The notes under the pieces were generated by a model. The model was not told the DNA's origin. It saw only the letters and a list, made by a program, of their open reading frames with translations, and made no database searches. The translations under genes and the position numbers were made by a program. Positions 49,351-61,279 of a stretch of DNA of 64,000 bases are shown here, piece after piece (position 1 is the stretch's first letter; each line of letters opens with the position of its first letter). This stretch comes from Microcebus murinus. Lineage: Eukaryota > Chordata > Mammalia > Primates > Cheirogaleidae. Location: contig NC_134112.1 of assembly GCF_040939455.1 (NCBI RefSeq), forward strand, positions 23,896,501 through 23,960,500. The letters run 5' to 3'.

Positions 49351-50785
49351 GGCAGACATTTTATTTTTTAGGGTTTCTTGCCATGTGGACAGCCAGCAGA
49401 GATTATCAAAAGGTAAAGATCTCTCTGCTTTGGGTACCAGGGCTCACACATCACCAGGAGCTGGAGAATGCATTTGGCCCAGCGTGACAGCCTTATGGGC
49501 TTGCAGCTTTCAACCAAATGCAAACTTTTAGTGTGTGTGCATTTAGGTTTTGCCAAGAGTAGATGGCTTTCTATTTTTAAAAAGGAGGGGGAAAGCACAT
49601 GGGAAGGTATTTAAATCCAGCACCAAAGTCCTCTTGGACATCAAATAGCTCTTAGAAAACAACATTTTGATGAGTTAAGTATAAATGAATCAAAACCATA
49701 TGAACTAAATTTCCCTTAAAATACACAGGGGTCTAAAAATTAAGGAGAAAAATGCATTGATAAAATACATTTGGGATTTTATTGAAACCAAAACATTTAC
49801 AAAAGCCATTACACATCCCAACACACCCAACCTCCATGTGCCCTCTTCTGATGATCATGGACAGTCTCCCCAGACCTCCCCAGTAACAGGCTGCCAAATA
49901 TTTCCTTTCTTGCCAAAAAAAAAAAAAAAATCCAATGGACTCCAAGCCACCCCATGGCAAGGTTCAGATCCTGTCTTATGTGCAGTTGATAAAACACCTT
50001 CGACCTAAACGCTTCAAATTACAATTCTTCTGTATTTGGAACAATCAGCCTTGACCCCGTTGCTCTGTGCGCCCCATCACACTGAAGGCCAAATAACCAA
50101 TTTCTCTGCCTAAATGGTTTTATAAGTGGCTATTAAATTAAGCTTCCAACTTGCAGTCCTAAAGCTAGTAAACTTTCAGGTTACTTTTCAAGCTTGTAAA
50201 ATTAGCTAAAGATGAATATGAAAGCCCGGGCAGGAGCTGGCACAGGAGAGTGAGGCAGCAATATATCATGCCACTGTGGCTCCGCTGCAGCGGCTTCCAG
50301 CAAGCTGGAAATAAGCATGTGATATTAACTGAAGCCCTTAATTTAAGGAAACGGAATCGACCAACTAGTAATTAACAAATTATTCTTAAACAGGCCTCGC
50401 TTAAAAATTAAGTTGAACTACCATTTTTCTGTAACCCGTCAGGAAAACGCTGACTGGTACTTAAAGTAAACACAACTTAAGCAGATGGTGAGCTCTCTCA
50501 GGGCACCAAACCTATACTTAACTAAATCAGCGTTGTCGGACTCTTAGTGCTACATGGATACTCAGCAGAATTCGCGGGCATCTTTGCAAGATTTGGCAAT
50601 GATCTACTGTCACGTGGAGATGACAACTGAGAGCTCTAAGTTTTCCTGTTGGAATGTTCTGCACCCCTGAGACAGGTAAAGTCTACTGGAAGGAAGTGTT
50701 TTGCAACTGATATCCCAGAAGCACGTCATAGAAGCAAGGATGATCCTGACCCATCTAAGCAGAAACGAGGGCTTCTGTGTGTTTT
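49351..50785. other. Repeat-poor sequence, possible conserved element at 50090-50480
   Basis: No named repeat. The central part holds several homeodomain-type cores (TAGTAATTAACAA, CTATTAAATTAAG) and a compact GC block (CCGCTGCAGCGGC, itself a perfect 12-base palindrome CCGCTGCAGCGG at about 50282). A run of 17 A lies near 49914-49930. Confidence 0.35.
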
Positions 50786-50789
50786 CATT

Positions 50790-50880
50790 CACTCATTCAG
50801 GAAATATCTACTCAGTGTTTACCAGCTGGGATGCATCGTGCTAGGCACTGGGCATACAAAGTTGCATGACATTCAAAATT
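50790..50880 (-). mobile_element. L2 fragment
   Basis: TCATTCACTCATTCAGGAAA, then CTACTCAGTGTTTACCAGC and CGTGCTAGGCACTGGGCATA: antisense L2 3' end. Confidence 0.65.
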
Positions 50881-51054
50881 GCTCACAAATCACACAGGTA
50901 CAGAGAGAGAAATAATAATGCAACTTAATGAATTCTGTTACAAAGATGCTACAGAAAGCACTTTGAGAATCCTAAGAACAGAAGAGCTAACTCCATTTGA
51001 GGGATTTGAGAAGGCCTTCACCTTTGGAGGTACCATCTTAGGGCATAGGAAGTG

Positions 51055-51255
51055 TGGTAGAGAGGTTAAGAATATGGGTCCTGAGTGATAGGAGGCACAG
51101 GTTCAAATCCTGACTCCATCATTTGATTGGCTATATGACCTTGGGAAATCTACTTAACCTCTCTGGACCAGGTTCCTCCTCTGCAAACTGGGACTCATAA
51201 TGGCAACCATCTCATTGTAAGGATTAAATGAATGCCTGGCACATAATAGATGATA
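51055..51255 (+). mobile_element. MIR, near full length
   Basis: GGTTCAAATCCTGACTCCAT, TATGACCTTGGGAAATCTAC, TTAACCTCTCTGGACC, GTAAGGATTAAATGAATGCC and CTGGCACATAATAGATGA. Confidence 0.85.
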
Positions 51256-51299
51256 TTATCTTAACCAGAGATTATAAGAACTTATCCAACAAAAATTGA

Positions 51300-51540
51300 G
51301 CACAGAGGATATTCCAGTTAACAGAATAGCATGTGCAAAGGCAGAAGTTTATGAAAGGTCTGGTAGTTTGCGAGTATGATGAAAATTCAGGATAGCAGGG
51401 TCATAAAGTATATGTGGGAAGGAATCAGGTGTGGACACATCAAGCCAAGGAGGTTAGATTGTATCCCGTGACAGCAGAGACCTAGCAGAGGGCTGACATA
51501 GCCAGCTTTGGTTTTTCTGTTCATTCTGCCTGCAGTGCGG
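51300..51540 (-). mobile_element. L2 fragment
   Basis: TAGCATGTGCAAAGGCAGAA, GGTTAGATTGTATCCCGTGA, GGGCTGACATAGCCAG: antisense L2. Confidence 0.55.
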
Positions 51541-51603
51541 AGCCCGGGCTAGAGACAGTGGCTTAGGGTCTACTCGAGATATGAAGACAAAGCATCATGT
51601 GAA

Positions 51604-51662
51604 GGGTATGTTTTTGTTTTGTGGGTTTTTTGGTTTTTTGGATTTTTTGTTTGTTTGTTTAA
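51604..51662 (+). repeat. G/T-rich simple sequence
   Basis: TTTTTGTTTTGTGGG, TTTTTTGG and TTTGTTTGTTTGTTT words in a 58-base block. Confidence 0.75.
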
Positions 51663-53007
51663 TCACAAGTAGATGTCTGTAGTCAAGGATGACAGAGCAA
51701 ACATTGCTACTGTAGGTTGCTTACCAACGAAAATTGTGGGGCACAGCAAAGTGCAGCTATTCCAATCCTTACCCTGCCCTCCAAGTTTTGGGGGTATCTC
51801 TATTTGCCCCCTTCCTCCACCCCACAAAACGGTGGGGCTGTATTTCAAAACTTGCCATTGGGAGTCCATTTGTAACCGGGTCAGTTTTATTAGTTTTAAT
51901 GGTGTTCACAAATCACAGAATGTTAGAAGTAAAAGAGAGTTTATGGCGACCACTAAATCCAGTTGCTCCCCAATTGGGGGGGTCTCTGGATTCCTAGGAA
52001 GTCTGTGAAAGTAATAACAGAGATCAGTTCTATTTTCAGTATTTCCAAAAGGTTAGCATATAAACATTTAGCCATTCACAAAATAAAAAGCTTCACATGC
52101 CAAGTAAAATGTCAACTTTCTTTACTGTTGTCTGCAACTATTTTGACTTAGTATGGTGACATCAGTCACCTCATGTTTATCACAATTTCTGATTGACAGT
52201 TATGAATGCCACTGATTTACAACAAAAATGAATGAATGAATTAATACTTATCAAGTAGGATAAAATCTTTCAATATAAAAGTAAAGAAAAACATAGAGGT
52301 CCTTTATGGTGTAAAGTTGGGGATCCCTGATCTCTAGTTCATCCTCAACACCCCTAACACCCCGCCTTTGACAGCATGTAGACTGAGCGTGTAGATTCTA
52401 TCAGTGTTACGCAGTGATAGAGTCTACACCCTTGTTCCCATCTCACGCCTTGCCCATTTGTAGAGCTCAAAACACACTCTTCAGTTCAAATGTCTATTGC
52501 AAGTGAAAATACAAATCAGTATGTTTGAGGCTATTGACATGTTAAAGGAAACCCTGAGCTTTAGTTCTTAAGAAATGACTGAGTTAAGCAACATCTATTC
52601 TTGGATGGAATTCCATTACATAACAATAAATGTGTCTCTAGATTGTAAGATCTCTAGGCAAACTTCTTGTGCTTTGTCGCCTGTGTGCTCTATCCAGTAA
52701 ACACTTAAGGCATAACATAAATGATACTTCACAATGCATCCCAACTACAAATGGTTCCTGAACAAAAGCCTTTTTGGATAACTGGAAAACATCATGTGGG
52801 GATGAATGACCAGTGTTTTGTAAATTCACCCTGAGCCTGAGAGTTATCAGATTTTAATCTTGCAAGTATCTCTATTTTCTTTTCTGTTCCAGACCACATT
52901 TAAGGCTATAATTCCAAAAAAAATCATACAAAGAATAGTGAAAATGCTAATTCCTTGAGTGACTGCATTTAAGAAGTGGGATTATATGACACTGTTTATA
53001 GTTAATA
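51663..53007. other. Anonymous sequence, no gene proven
   Basis: No named repeat assigned; CACAGAATGTTAGAAGTAAA near 51913 hints at an old CR1/L3-type trace. Contains the hairpin at 52389-52429. Confidence 0.4.
52389..52429. repeat. Hairpin-forming inverted repeat, 15-base arms
   Basis: GTGTAGATTCTATCA (52389-52403) and TGATAGAGTCTACAC (52415-52429) pair with a single T/G wobble; the loop is 11 bases (GTGTTACGCAG). As RNA on the plus strand this is an uninterrupted 15-pair stem including one G-U. No transposon ends or target duplications were seen around it. Confidence 0.75.
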
Positions 53008-53021
53008 GGATTATACCTTTA

Positions 53022-53361
53022 TCTTATCTATTTATTTATTTATTTTGAGACAGAGTCTCACTTTGTTGCCCATGCTAGAGTGCCGTGGCATCAGCTTAGC
53101 TCACAGCAACCTCAAACTCCTGGGCTCAAGTGATCCTACTGTCTTGGCCTACCGAGTAGCTGGGACTACAGGCATGCACCACCATCCCTGGCTAATTTTT
53201 TATATATATTTTTAGTTGGCCAATTAATTTCTTTCTATTTTTAGTAGAGATGGGGGTCTCGCTATTGCTCAGGCTGGTCTCGAACTCCTGACCTTGAGCG
53301 ATCCACCCGGCTTGGCCTCCCAGAATGCTAGAATTACAAGTGTGAGCCACTGCTACCAGCT
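53022..53361 (-). mobile_element. Alu, lemur-type, full length
   Basis: ATTTATTTATTTATTTTGAG tail, GCTAGAGTGCCGTGGCATCA, GGCCAATTAATTTCTTTC, CGCTATTGCTCAGGC and GAGCCACTGCTACCAGC. Flanked by a 14-base duplication with one mismatch, GGATTATACCTTTA / GGATTATATCTTTA (53008-53021 and 53362-53375). Confidence 0.97.
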
Positions 53362-53375
53362 GGATTATATCTTTA

Positions 53376-53768
53376 AATGCAGTTATCAATGAGTATTAAT
53401 AATAACAGCTATTACAGTTCCATAGTAGTTAGATTATAAAACAATTACACCTTAAGTTTCCTGTTGTTGGATGAAATGAGCTGTGCTTTTATTGTACTTC
53501 TTGAAATCAATGGTCACCAAAATTAGGTTTTTGTAGGCGCTCAGTAAAATATTGGGTAACAAATTGAGCTAACAAGTATCTTATACTGGCAGAAGGTGAT
53601 GGAAGGAAGATCAACAGAACTAAGACTTCAGTGATATTTTTAACATATAGATAGCTTCTATATGTTAGAAGATAGCTTCATTCGAAGAAAATGGAATGGT
53701 GGTCTCTCTTGGCAAGCTTATCAAAATATGCACAAGGTGGAGTGGTCAGAGGTACAAGGAAAAGAGGC
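53376..53768. other. Anonymous sequence, no gene seen
   Basis: AT-rich, with a short local duplication (AGATAGCTTC twice near 53648-53677). Confidence 0.5.
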
Positions 53769-53769
53769 A

Positions 53770-53940
53770 ACCATGACAGAGAGTGAATTCTGGCTCTGCC
53801 ACTTAATAGCTACATGATCTTGGGTAAAACCTTCAGCTTCTCCGAACTTCAGTTTCCTCATCAGAATAGAGATAATAACACCTACTACCTAAAACAATGC
53901 AAGTATTTAACACAGTACCTGGCATATAGTAGGCATTGAT
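53770..53940 (+). mobile_element. MIR
   Basis: GAATTCTGGCTCTGCCACTT, CTACATGATCTTGGGTAAAA, CTTCAGTTTCCTCATCAGAA and GTACCTGGCATATAGTAGGC. Confidence 0.8.
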
Positions 53941-53997
53941 CTAACTGGTTCATCTCTTTTCTCAACATGCACAACAGTAGTATCAAGTTCTTCACCA

Positions 53998-54136
53998 CAC
54001 CTTTCTCCCTGTAGGTTGGTCACCTTTCTCCCTGCAGGTTGGGAGAGTCCTCAACAGGTGGTCACCTTTCTCCCTGCAGGTTGGGAGAGTCCTTAACAGG
54101 TGGTCACCTTTCTCCCTGCAGGTTGGGAGAGTCCTT
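53998..54136 (+). repeat. 42-base minisatellite, about three copies
   Basis: Units begin GGTCACCTTTCTCCCTGCAG at 54018, 54060 and 54102, exactly 42 bases apart, and continue GTTGGGAGAGTCC(T/C)(T/C)AACAGGT. A shortened copy (CACCTTTCTCCCTGTAGG) precedes at about 53997. The third unit breaks off after GAGAGTCCTT. Copies are almost identical, so expansion is recent. Confidence 0.95.
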
Positions 54137-56000
54137 TCTGCTTCTCAGCTAAGTGGGACCTTACGAGGAAGAGCTGAGTTATCTGAGGGATGCAGCATCT
54201 GGTCAAAGTGGAGGCAAAATCATGACTGTATTGTGCCAAACCAAAGACCTTCTGATGCTTACTTTCCTTATAAACCTGGGGAAAGGACAGTTGGGGACAG
54301 TTCATCATTTGCCTCTAATGCAACCTTTAAGGTACCTCAAGAGCATGGTACACAATTCCATTTTTGGAATTTTATATGGCAGAATAAATGCAACCTGTTC
54401 CCCTAAAATCCATCATCTTGATAATACATCCTTAAATCTCAGAATCAAATACTGTGAAAGGTTGGGCTGGTCCCATTTATCAGAGGCAGCGATCAATCCA
54501 AGTAGAATCTTAGAGAATCTCAGAGTCTATACTTTGGAACCTAATCCTAAAATTAAACATTTGATTATTTCCTAGAAAAAGAAAATGCCATGGAAGCTCC
54601 ACCTGGTTGGGGTAAAAATGGCAATTGCCATCTAATCACAGGTAAATAATTTGCCATCACATTTCTCAGAATCTTTGTACTTATTTAAGTACGTGCTTAA
54701 GATAAGTGCAATTCAGGTCTGAATGTTTTTAGGTCCTTTGCTCCCTCTCCAAACATCCATCTTCTTCAGATGTTCTTCCCACCCAACCAAAGAAATAATA
54801 TGTAGATGAGTGATAAACTGGCCCCGTTCTGTGCCCACTGAACAGGGAAAACACTGGGGGCAAAGGAAACCACCCTCTGAGGTTTTCCAGCAAACACACA
54901 GAGAGGCCAACAGATTGTTTGTAGCTGGGGCTGAGGCCTCAGATATGTTTAAGAAACAACAGAAAACATGAGTGACGAAAGGCCATGTGCACAAAGGCAC
55001 GCAACAAGCACGGGCTACTAAGACCTCTGCAGCTTGAGCTGCAAGGGCGAGAAGCATCGATTTTTACTGGATAGGGCATATCAGGTTACAGGAATGCACA
55101 CATTTAATTTTTATGAGACTGAAGGCTCACAGAAACGAAACACACACACAAAAAAAAACCCTACTTTACGACACATTAATAAAGCCAGTGAAGAGCCACT
55201 TTAAAATAAAGCAAAGAGAAATGGCTTGAGGGTGTCATCAAAAGGTCTTTGAAAATAACGCATACTGCCACCAGCCACTCTGACATGTTCTGTGACACTT
55301 TTAGCCTCCTGGACAGAGATGTGAGACCCAGGTCACATATTGAAATCCTCTTATGTAAATATGTATACATGGTATGACTCACCCCTGTCCGGTTTCTATA
55401 AAGAATATTTTTCAGTTTCTATGTAAGTCCAAGAGTCACCGATCTTCCAGCTCTGAGGCAAGAAGAGCAAGCAAGCACTGGCAGAAATGTGGTTTCATAC
55501 CAGAGCATCTTCTCCCAGCCAAATGTAATTTACAGCTGAGTGTTTGGTTCATCTGTCACAGGAGAATTACACAACCCCACCACTTACCCTGAAAATAAAT
55601 ATGCGCTCCTCATTCAGGTAAATGAGATCGTTTCAGAAATAAATTGACTCCACCACTAAAACTTGCCTTTTGCAAAGAAAATAAATGTTTGCAATGTTTC
55701 TCCTGATGAAGATGATGCAGCTGACTCTTACATTTAAGAGGCTGGTTATATGGCCCTCATCATGCGAAGGCCAGCCCAGGAGAAGCTAGGGGCCACTGGA
55801 GCCGGAAACATCTGATAATAAGTCTGCTAAATCAACCCTCGGCTCTTATCAGCATGCAAAATCTCCCAGGCAAAAATGGAGGAGAAAAGGTCAAAATGCA
55901 CATCTCCACTGACAATCATACATCTGGAAATAAAACAACCCTGCAAAATGACACTGAATTTTTACTAGCCCACACAAAGCTTTTAACTACCCACCCCCTC
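54137..56000. other. Repeat-poor sequence, possible conserved element at 55590-55870
   Basis: No named repeat in 1.9 kb. A 140-codon frame (54153-54575) and a 114-codon minus frame (54713-55057) have no recognisable features. The 55590-55870 part carries GATA-type sites in both orientations (CTGATAATAAG, CTCTTATCAGC) and a CATCATGCGAAGGCCAGCCC block, an enhancer-like look only. Confidence 0.35.
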
Positions 56001-56004
56001 CTAG

Positions 56005-56150
56005 GGAGTTCCCTTCAGTTGAGCTTCACAACAACCTTGTAAATTAGAGAAGGTATCATTTTCCAGTTTATAGATTGGGAAACTCAGGCGGCATATAGTT
56101 CCAGAAGTGTCCGGAACTCAGAGCTAGTTATAGGTTGAGTCAGGGGAAAA
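56005..56150 (-). mobile_element. MIR
   Basis: GAGCTTCACAACAACCTTGT, TTTCCAGTTTATAGATTGGG, AAACTCAGGCGGCATATAG: reverse MIR. Confidence 0.65.
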
Positions 56151-56285
56151 AAGCCAGGTAGCTTAAGTGATAATTCCAGCATTCATGCAATCCCTCTCCT
56201 TTTAGAAGAGTTATAACACATAGTCCCTACTCTTAAGGTGGGTATGATCTAGTTAGAAAAATAAGACATTTACACACTAAATTAA

Positions 56286-56682
<397 letters not shown>

Positions 56683-56689
56683 GATTCTT

Positions 56690-57875
56690 AATAAATTCAC
56701 ACCCAGTTCCAAACTTAAAACTACATAATAAAAGTCAGGGCCATTGTTCAGAACATGTCATTTGTTAAATTATTTATATCCAAGAGTCTTTTTTTGCTGA
56801 ATAACTATTAATAGGTAAACTGTAAGTGTCTTAGGTATAATTATTTACCAGTAAACTAACCACCCCAGATGGTATGACTCACATAGAAGGAAAAAGAAGT
56901 GAATATGGTTTAAAAACCAACTGTCTCAAATATTTAGCTATTTTATTATTGAGTTAAAATGACCTGTAGATATAAAAATTTTACAATTTCTTTTTGCATT
57001 GCCTCTTCTTGCAATCCAACATTTTTAAATACTTTCAAAAACTGTTACATTTCTTTATTTGAAAGAACTTACTTAGCATGGGGTAAAAAGAAACATAAAC
57101 AAGCTATGAAGACAATAGGCAAAAACATCTCTCCAAATAACTGGATCTGGGTGTTGAATTTTGGCATTCAATTAAAATTCTATAAAAGAAATGAAGAAAG
57201 TAATGATCTAATCATTATAATAATTAGTACTTATATTTTCAGAGTCTCTAAGAATAATTAATTAGTGCATACCTTTGAGGTATTATTATCTCCATTATAA
57301 AATGGGGCAGCGGAGATGGAGCCGAGATGAACGGAGTTGCCTCTGGCTACAGGCAGAAGTAGAGAGTGGAATGTCAGATACCTGGAATTCCTGAGCCCGG
57401 CTGCCTCCTAACTAAGCCTGCTCACTCCAAGCTAGTAGCATCAAGAACATCATTCGTTAAGTGGCATAAACAAGAAGCTGTCCTTTTTCTCTCATCAACT
57501 ATTCCTCTCCACTGGTGCTACTCACTCTCTTCAGTTCTCATATGAGATTCTTTTCAGACAGTGATTTCGCTGGCAGGTTGCCACCTAAAAGTGGAGTTGA
57601 GTAAAATGAGATAAGTAGAAGTCTGGATCTTTCAAAAAAATTTTATTACAGTAGAAGGAGGAGAAACAGAAAAATATAAGGAAGATGAATACAACGGAAG
57701 CTAGAATAAGCAGAAGTGGCATTATTCTAAAAGCAAACTGTGTCTACATATTCACAGACTCATAAGTCCACCAGGAATTAAGAACCACAAGAAATTTTTT
57801 TGTGTATCTTTCTATACCAAAGTATAGGGCTATATTTGTGCTTCTAAATTTTGAAGATAAAAGTGAATATCCTTC
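56690..57875. other. Anonymous AT-rich sequence, no gene seen
   Basis: 57240-57330 (GAGGTATTATTATCTCCATT) may be a reverse MIR trace. A 100-codon frame at 56959-57261 is lysine/isoleucine-rich and unrecognised. Confidence 0.4.
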
Positions 57876-57879
57876 TTCC

Positions 57880-58660
57880 CATATTAAAAAAGTGAAATAT
57901 TAGCACTCCAAGAGAAAAAAAAACAAAAGGCATAGACACACACGAACAGACAATTCACAAATCGCCAGCAAACAAATGGAAATGACGTTCAACTCCCCTT
58001 CGAGTCAAATAAAAACAAATTAAAACAATTTTTGACCTAATAAATTGTGAAAATATTTCTTTTTAATGACAATGCCCAAATCTTGGCTGGAGATGCCATA
58101 GGCACAACTGCATAGCCTTGATGTGTATGAGGCAATCAGTATAAGCTGTTTTAAAAGCAATTTAGCAAAATGTATCAAAATCCACTTGGGACAATTCCTT
58201 TGGAAAAATAAGAGATGCAAACAAAGGGTTATATGCGTGAAGGGTCATCACAATATTATTCGTTACCAGAGAAAAAATCAAAATAAACTATCCATCCAAT
58301 AATAAGCAAAATGGTTTAAGTAAATTATAACAACTAGAAGATTATGAGGCTATCAAAATCATGTTTTCGAAACATAAATTAGGATCTTGGAGAGATGTTC
58401 ACAAAATAATGCTAAGTAGAAAAAAATCCAAACAAACACAAAACTGCAAATATTCTATAAAATATAGCTAGACGATATGGATAGATAAGGACATAGATGC
58501 TATGAAGGATTATATATTAAAATCACCAACAGTGATTATCTTTGGCTAGAATTTTCATCTTTACATTTTTCTGTATTTCCTACAATGAGTATTTCTGTAT
58601 TTCCTACAATGAGTATTTCTTCTTTACATTTTTCTGTATTTCCTACAATAAGTCAGAAAA
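57880..58660 (+). mobile_element. L1M 3' part, strongly diverged
   Basis: Order of L1 landmarks: GACAATTCACAAATCGCCAG, AATGGAAATGACGTTCAACT, TCAAATAAAAACAAATTAAA, the GGCTGGAGATGCC and GCAATTTAGC segments, then TTATAACAACTAGAAGATT, AAATAATGCTAAGTAG and a TTTTTCTGTATTTCC end. L1ME/HAL1-like. All frames are broken. Confidence 0.7.
58558..58650 (+). repeat. Short tandem and direct repeats
   Basis: CTGTATTTCCTACAATGAG starts at 58571 and 58595 (24-base period) and again, slightly changed, at 58634. TCTTTACATTTTTCTGTATT occurs at about 58558 and 58621, a 63-base direct repeat. Confidence 0.85.
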
Positions 58661-59558
58661 CAGTAACTTTATCTTTAAAATTTGAAAATAAGAAAGTGAA
58701 GGACTCCCTGAACTTGAGATATAGTTATCATTTTTTTCGGTATTTTTGTTCAAGCCAGCTAAAATTCTTTTCTTGACTCAGAAGGGGACATCCCAGCAAG
58801 TAGACCTCAAGATCAGGATTGGTTTATTTCCACTGTTAAGACTGTAGAACTTTCCTTTTTCCACTTACTCTGGAAAAAAGAGATGCCTTGTTTTTTCTCG
58901 TCAGGGTATTTTCTTCACAAGGTCAGCTTCAGAGGAAATGTGGAGGAAAGAGAAGCTACCAAGACCACTAATATTAAATTGTGTGCTCTCATTTTAAAAT
59001 CCCAGATGAGCACTGCGTGCCTGCCAGCTTGCAAAAGAGCCACAGGACTGCGTACAAGCAATGGCTATAAATGACACAACCGAAAAATGATTGCCGCTTG
59101 TTTGAGAAAATATGCACAGAATATGCCAAAAGATTCCTACACTGGGTAGTTTTCTGAATGAATTTCTCGTAAGTTCTGTCACATGAAACTAATGTAATAC
59201 TAGGAATCCCTGGGATACAAGGACCTCATTCCAGATGCATCTACCACATTGCCTTTGCCCTTGCTGGTCGAAACACACAACCCTTCAACTCTGTGTAAGA
59301 CACATTGCATAATTATAACAACCTATTATAAAGTTTCAGTGCTTGTTTTATCTTAATTCTGACATTTTCTTTTTTGGTGTTGTTGTCAGGCTTATATCAA
59401 GAGAAAATTTAGCCCCCTAAATTAGAAGGGTGAAATCTTAGGTTGTATGAGGATGGAGGATACTCAGAACTAGAAATAATTAATCAAGATTTATTCTCAA
59501 AGAGAATGACAATTATCTCAGCTACATCAATCATAATAGCCACTCATAATTTATATAG
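58661..59558. other. Anonymous sequence, no gene seen
   Basis: No named repeat or exon candidate recognised. Confidence 0.45.
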
Positions 59559-59560
59559 CA

Positions 59561-59851
59561 TTTTTTTTTCACTCTGGTCTTGCTCTGTCACCCAGGCTGG
59601 AGTGCAGTGGCCTGATAATAGCTCATTGTAGCTTCAAACTCCTGGGCTCAAGTGATTCTCCTACTTCAGCCTCCTAAGTAGTTGGGACTACAGGCGTTTG
59701 CCACCACAACCAGCTAATTTTTTTAAATTTTTTGTAGAGATGGGATCCCACTATGTTGCCCAGGCTGATCTCAAACTCTTGGCCTCAAGTGATCCTCCTG
59801 CCTCGGCCCCCCAAAGTCCTGGGATTATAGGTGTGAGCCACCGTGCCTGGT
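59561..59851 (-). mobile_element. Old AluJ-like element
   Basis: Lacks the lemur markers: it has GGCTGGAGTGCAGTGGCC and TTTTTTGTAGAGATGGGATC and no GGCCAATTAATTTC middle. This is the ancestral AluJ layout shared with monkeys and apes. Flanks TATATAGCATTT and TACATAGAATTT are a degraded target duplication. Confidence 0.92.
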
Positions 59852-59884
59852 CTACATAGAATTTTAAAACCCAAGTGGTGTTTT

Positions 59885-60065
59885 CACATTCATGGCAATT
59901 TACGCCTCTTGAAAAGGCTTTGAAGTGTATATTATTATCGTCTCCATCTTACACATGGAGGGACTGAGACTCAGTAGATCGAATAAGCTCCATGAAGGCA
60001 AAGACCTTCTCTCTTGTCCCCTGTCTAGCACTGTAAATGCTCCATACTTATTTCTTGAGTGGCAG
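59885..60065 (-). mobile_element. MIR fragment plus L2-type tail
   Basis: ATTATCGTCTCCATCTTACA, ATGGAGGGACTGAGACTCAG suggests a reverse MIR, followed by GAAGGCAAAGACCTTCTCTC and TGTCTAGCACTGTAAATGC like an L2 3' end in forward orientation. Confidence 0.5.
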
Positions 60066-60805
60066 TCTCTCACAGCAATGTCATCTATAAACATGGGGAC
60101 TTTTTCATGAATTCCCCAACCGACATTTATTTACATTAATTCATCGATCAGTCAATCAACAATCAATCTCTCTATGTATGTGTGTAACACACAATTCTGT
60201 ATTATTGGAACCAGTGTATGTGTTTCCCAATAACGCAGCACCTCTGAAAGCTCACTCTAGCTTTTTTAAAGACAGTAAAAACACCATTCCCTAACTCAAT
60301 CCTGTTATTCACATAATGACCACACCACACCACCAAAGACAGAGACCTAGAGCTCTTTTGTGAGCTAACAACCCTTTCGTGGTAAATCAAATCTCTTTCC
60401 TTCAGTATCATTCCCTATAATGTCCCAGGATGAGACTGGAGGCAACAGACCTTCAAAGAGCCACCAAGGGCAGTCATCAACCAGCTCAGATCCCCTCATC
60501 CCACTCAATGTCACCACCCCTTCCCTGCCACCTGGCCTCTCTCACCCTGAAAAACATGGCAAGTAGTAAGTAACAGGTCTTGTCAAAGGTCACTATAAAA
60601 TAACCTCAAACGCTGTTAGATCAAAGTGTCCATAGAAATGCCACACAGTTGCTTATAAAGAAACAGGAGGTGGGGGGATTTCGATTAGAAAAAATATATA
60701 AGCCTTAAATCCCTTTTCGTTTTAAAGTTTCAGTCAAGTGCTTACTCAGTCTTCAGCCACAATCCATTCTCTCCTCACAGATTACCTAATAAAGAAAAGG
60801 GTTGG
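60066..60805. other. Anonymous sequence, no gene seen
   Basis: No named repeat recognised. Confidence 0.45.
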
Positions 60806-60807
60806 TT

Positions 60808-61126
60808 GGCCGGGCAGTGGCTCACACCTGTAATCCTAGCACTCTGGGAGGCTGAGGCGGGAGATTGCTTGAGCTCAGGAGTTTGAGACCAACTGGAGCA
60901 AGAGCGAGACCCCATCTCTACTAAAAATAGAAAGAAATTAGCCAAACAACTAAAAATAGAAAAAATTAGCAGGTCACAGTGGTGCGTGCCTGTAGTCCCA
61001 GCTACCCAGGAGGCTGAGGCAGGAGGATCGCTTGAGCCCTAGAGTTTGAGGTTGCTGTGAGCTAGGCTGACGCCACAGCACTCTAGCCCAGGCAAGAGAG
61101 TGAGACTCTGTCTCAAAAAAAAAAAA
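60808..61126 (+). mobile_element. Alu, lemur-type, full length
   Basis: GGCCGGGCAGTGGCTCACAC, GAGCAAGAGCGAGACCCCAT, GAAATTAGCCAAACAACTAA, TGAGGTTGCTGTGAGCTAGG and an A12 tail. Flanks GTTGGTT and GTTTGTTT are at best a weak duplication. Confidence 0.96.
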
Positions 61127-61279
61127 TGTTTGTTTAGAGAGGCATGTGGAGCCGTTAAATAATCAATTATCTACCTTTTAAGAAGATAAGAATATCAGTA
61201 GGTGTGATTACTCTTGGAATTGTATGATTACAAGTAAAAGGTGTGCAATCATCATGTACAAAGTATTACTTTAATAACA

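Noticed and set aside
53998..54136. Regularly spaced repeats resembling a CRISPR array
   Set aside because: The 42-base units are contiguous with no unique spacers, in a primate nuclear context; it is a minisatellite.
54153..54575. 140-codon frame downstream of the minisatellite
   Set aside because: No recognisable motif; begins inside anonymous sequence without exon signals.
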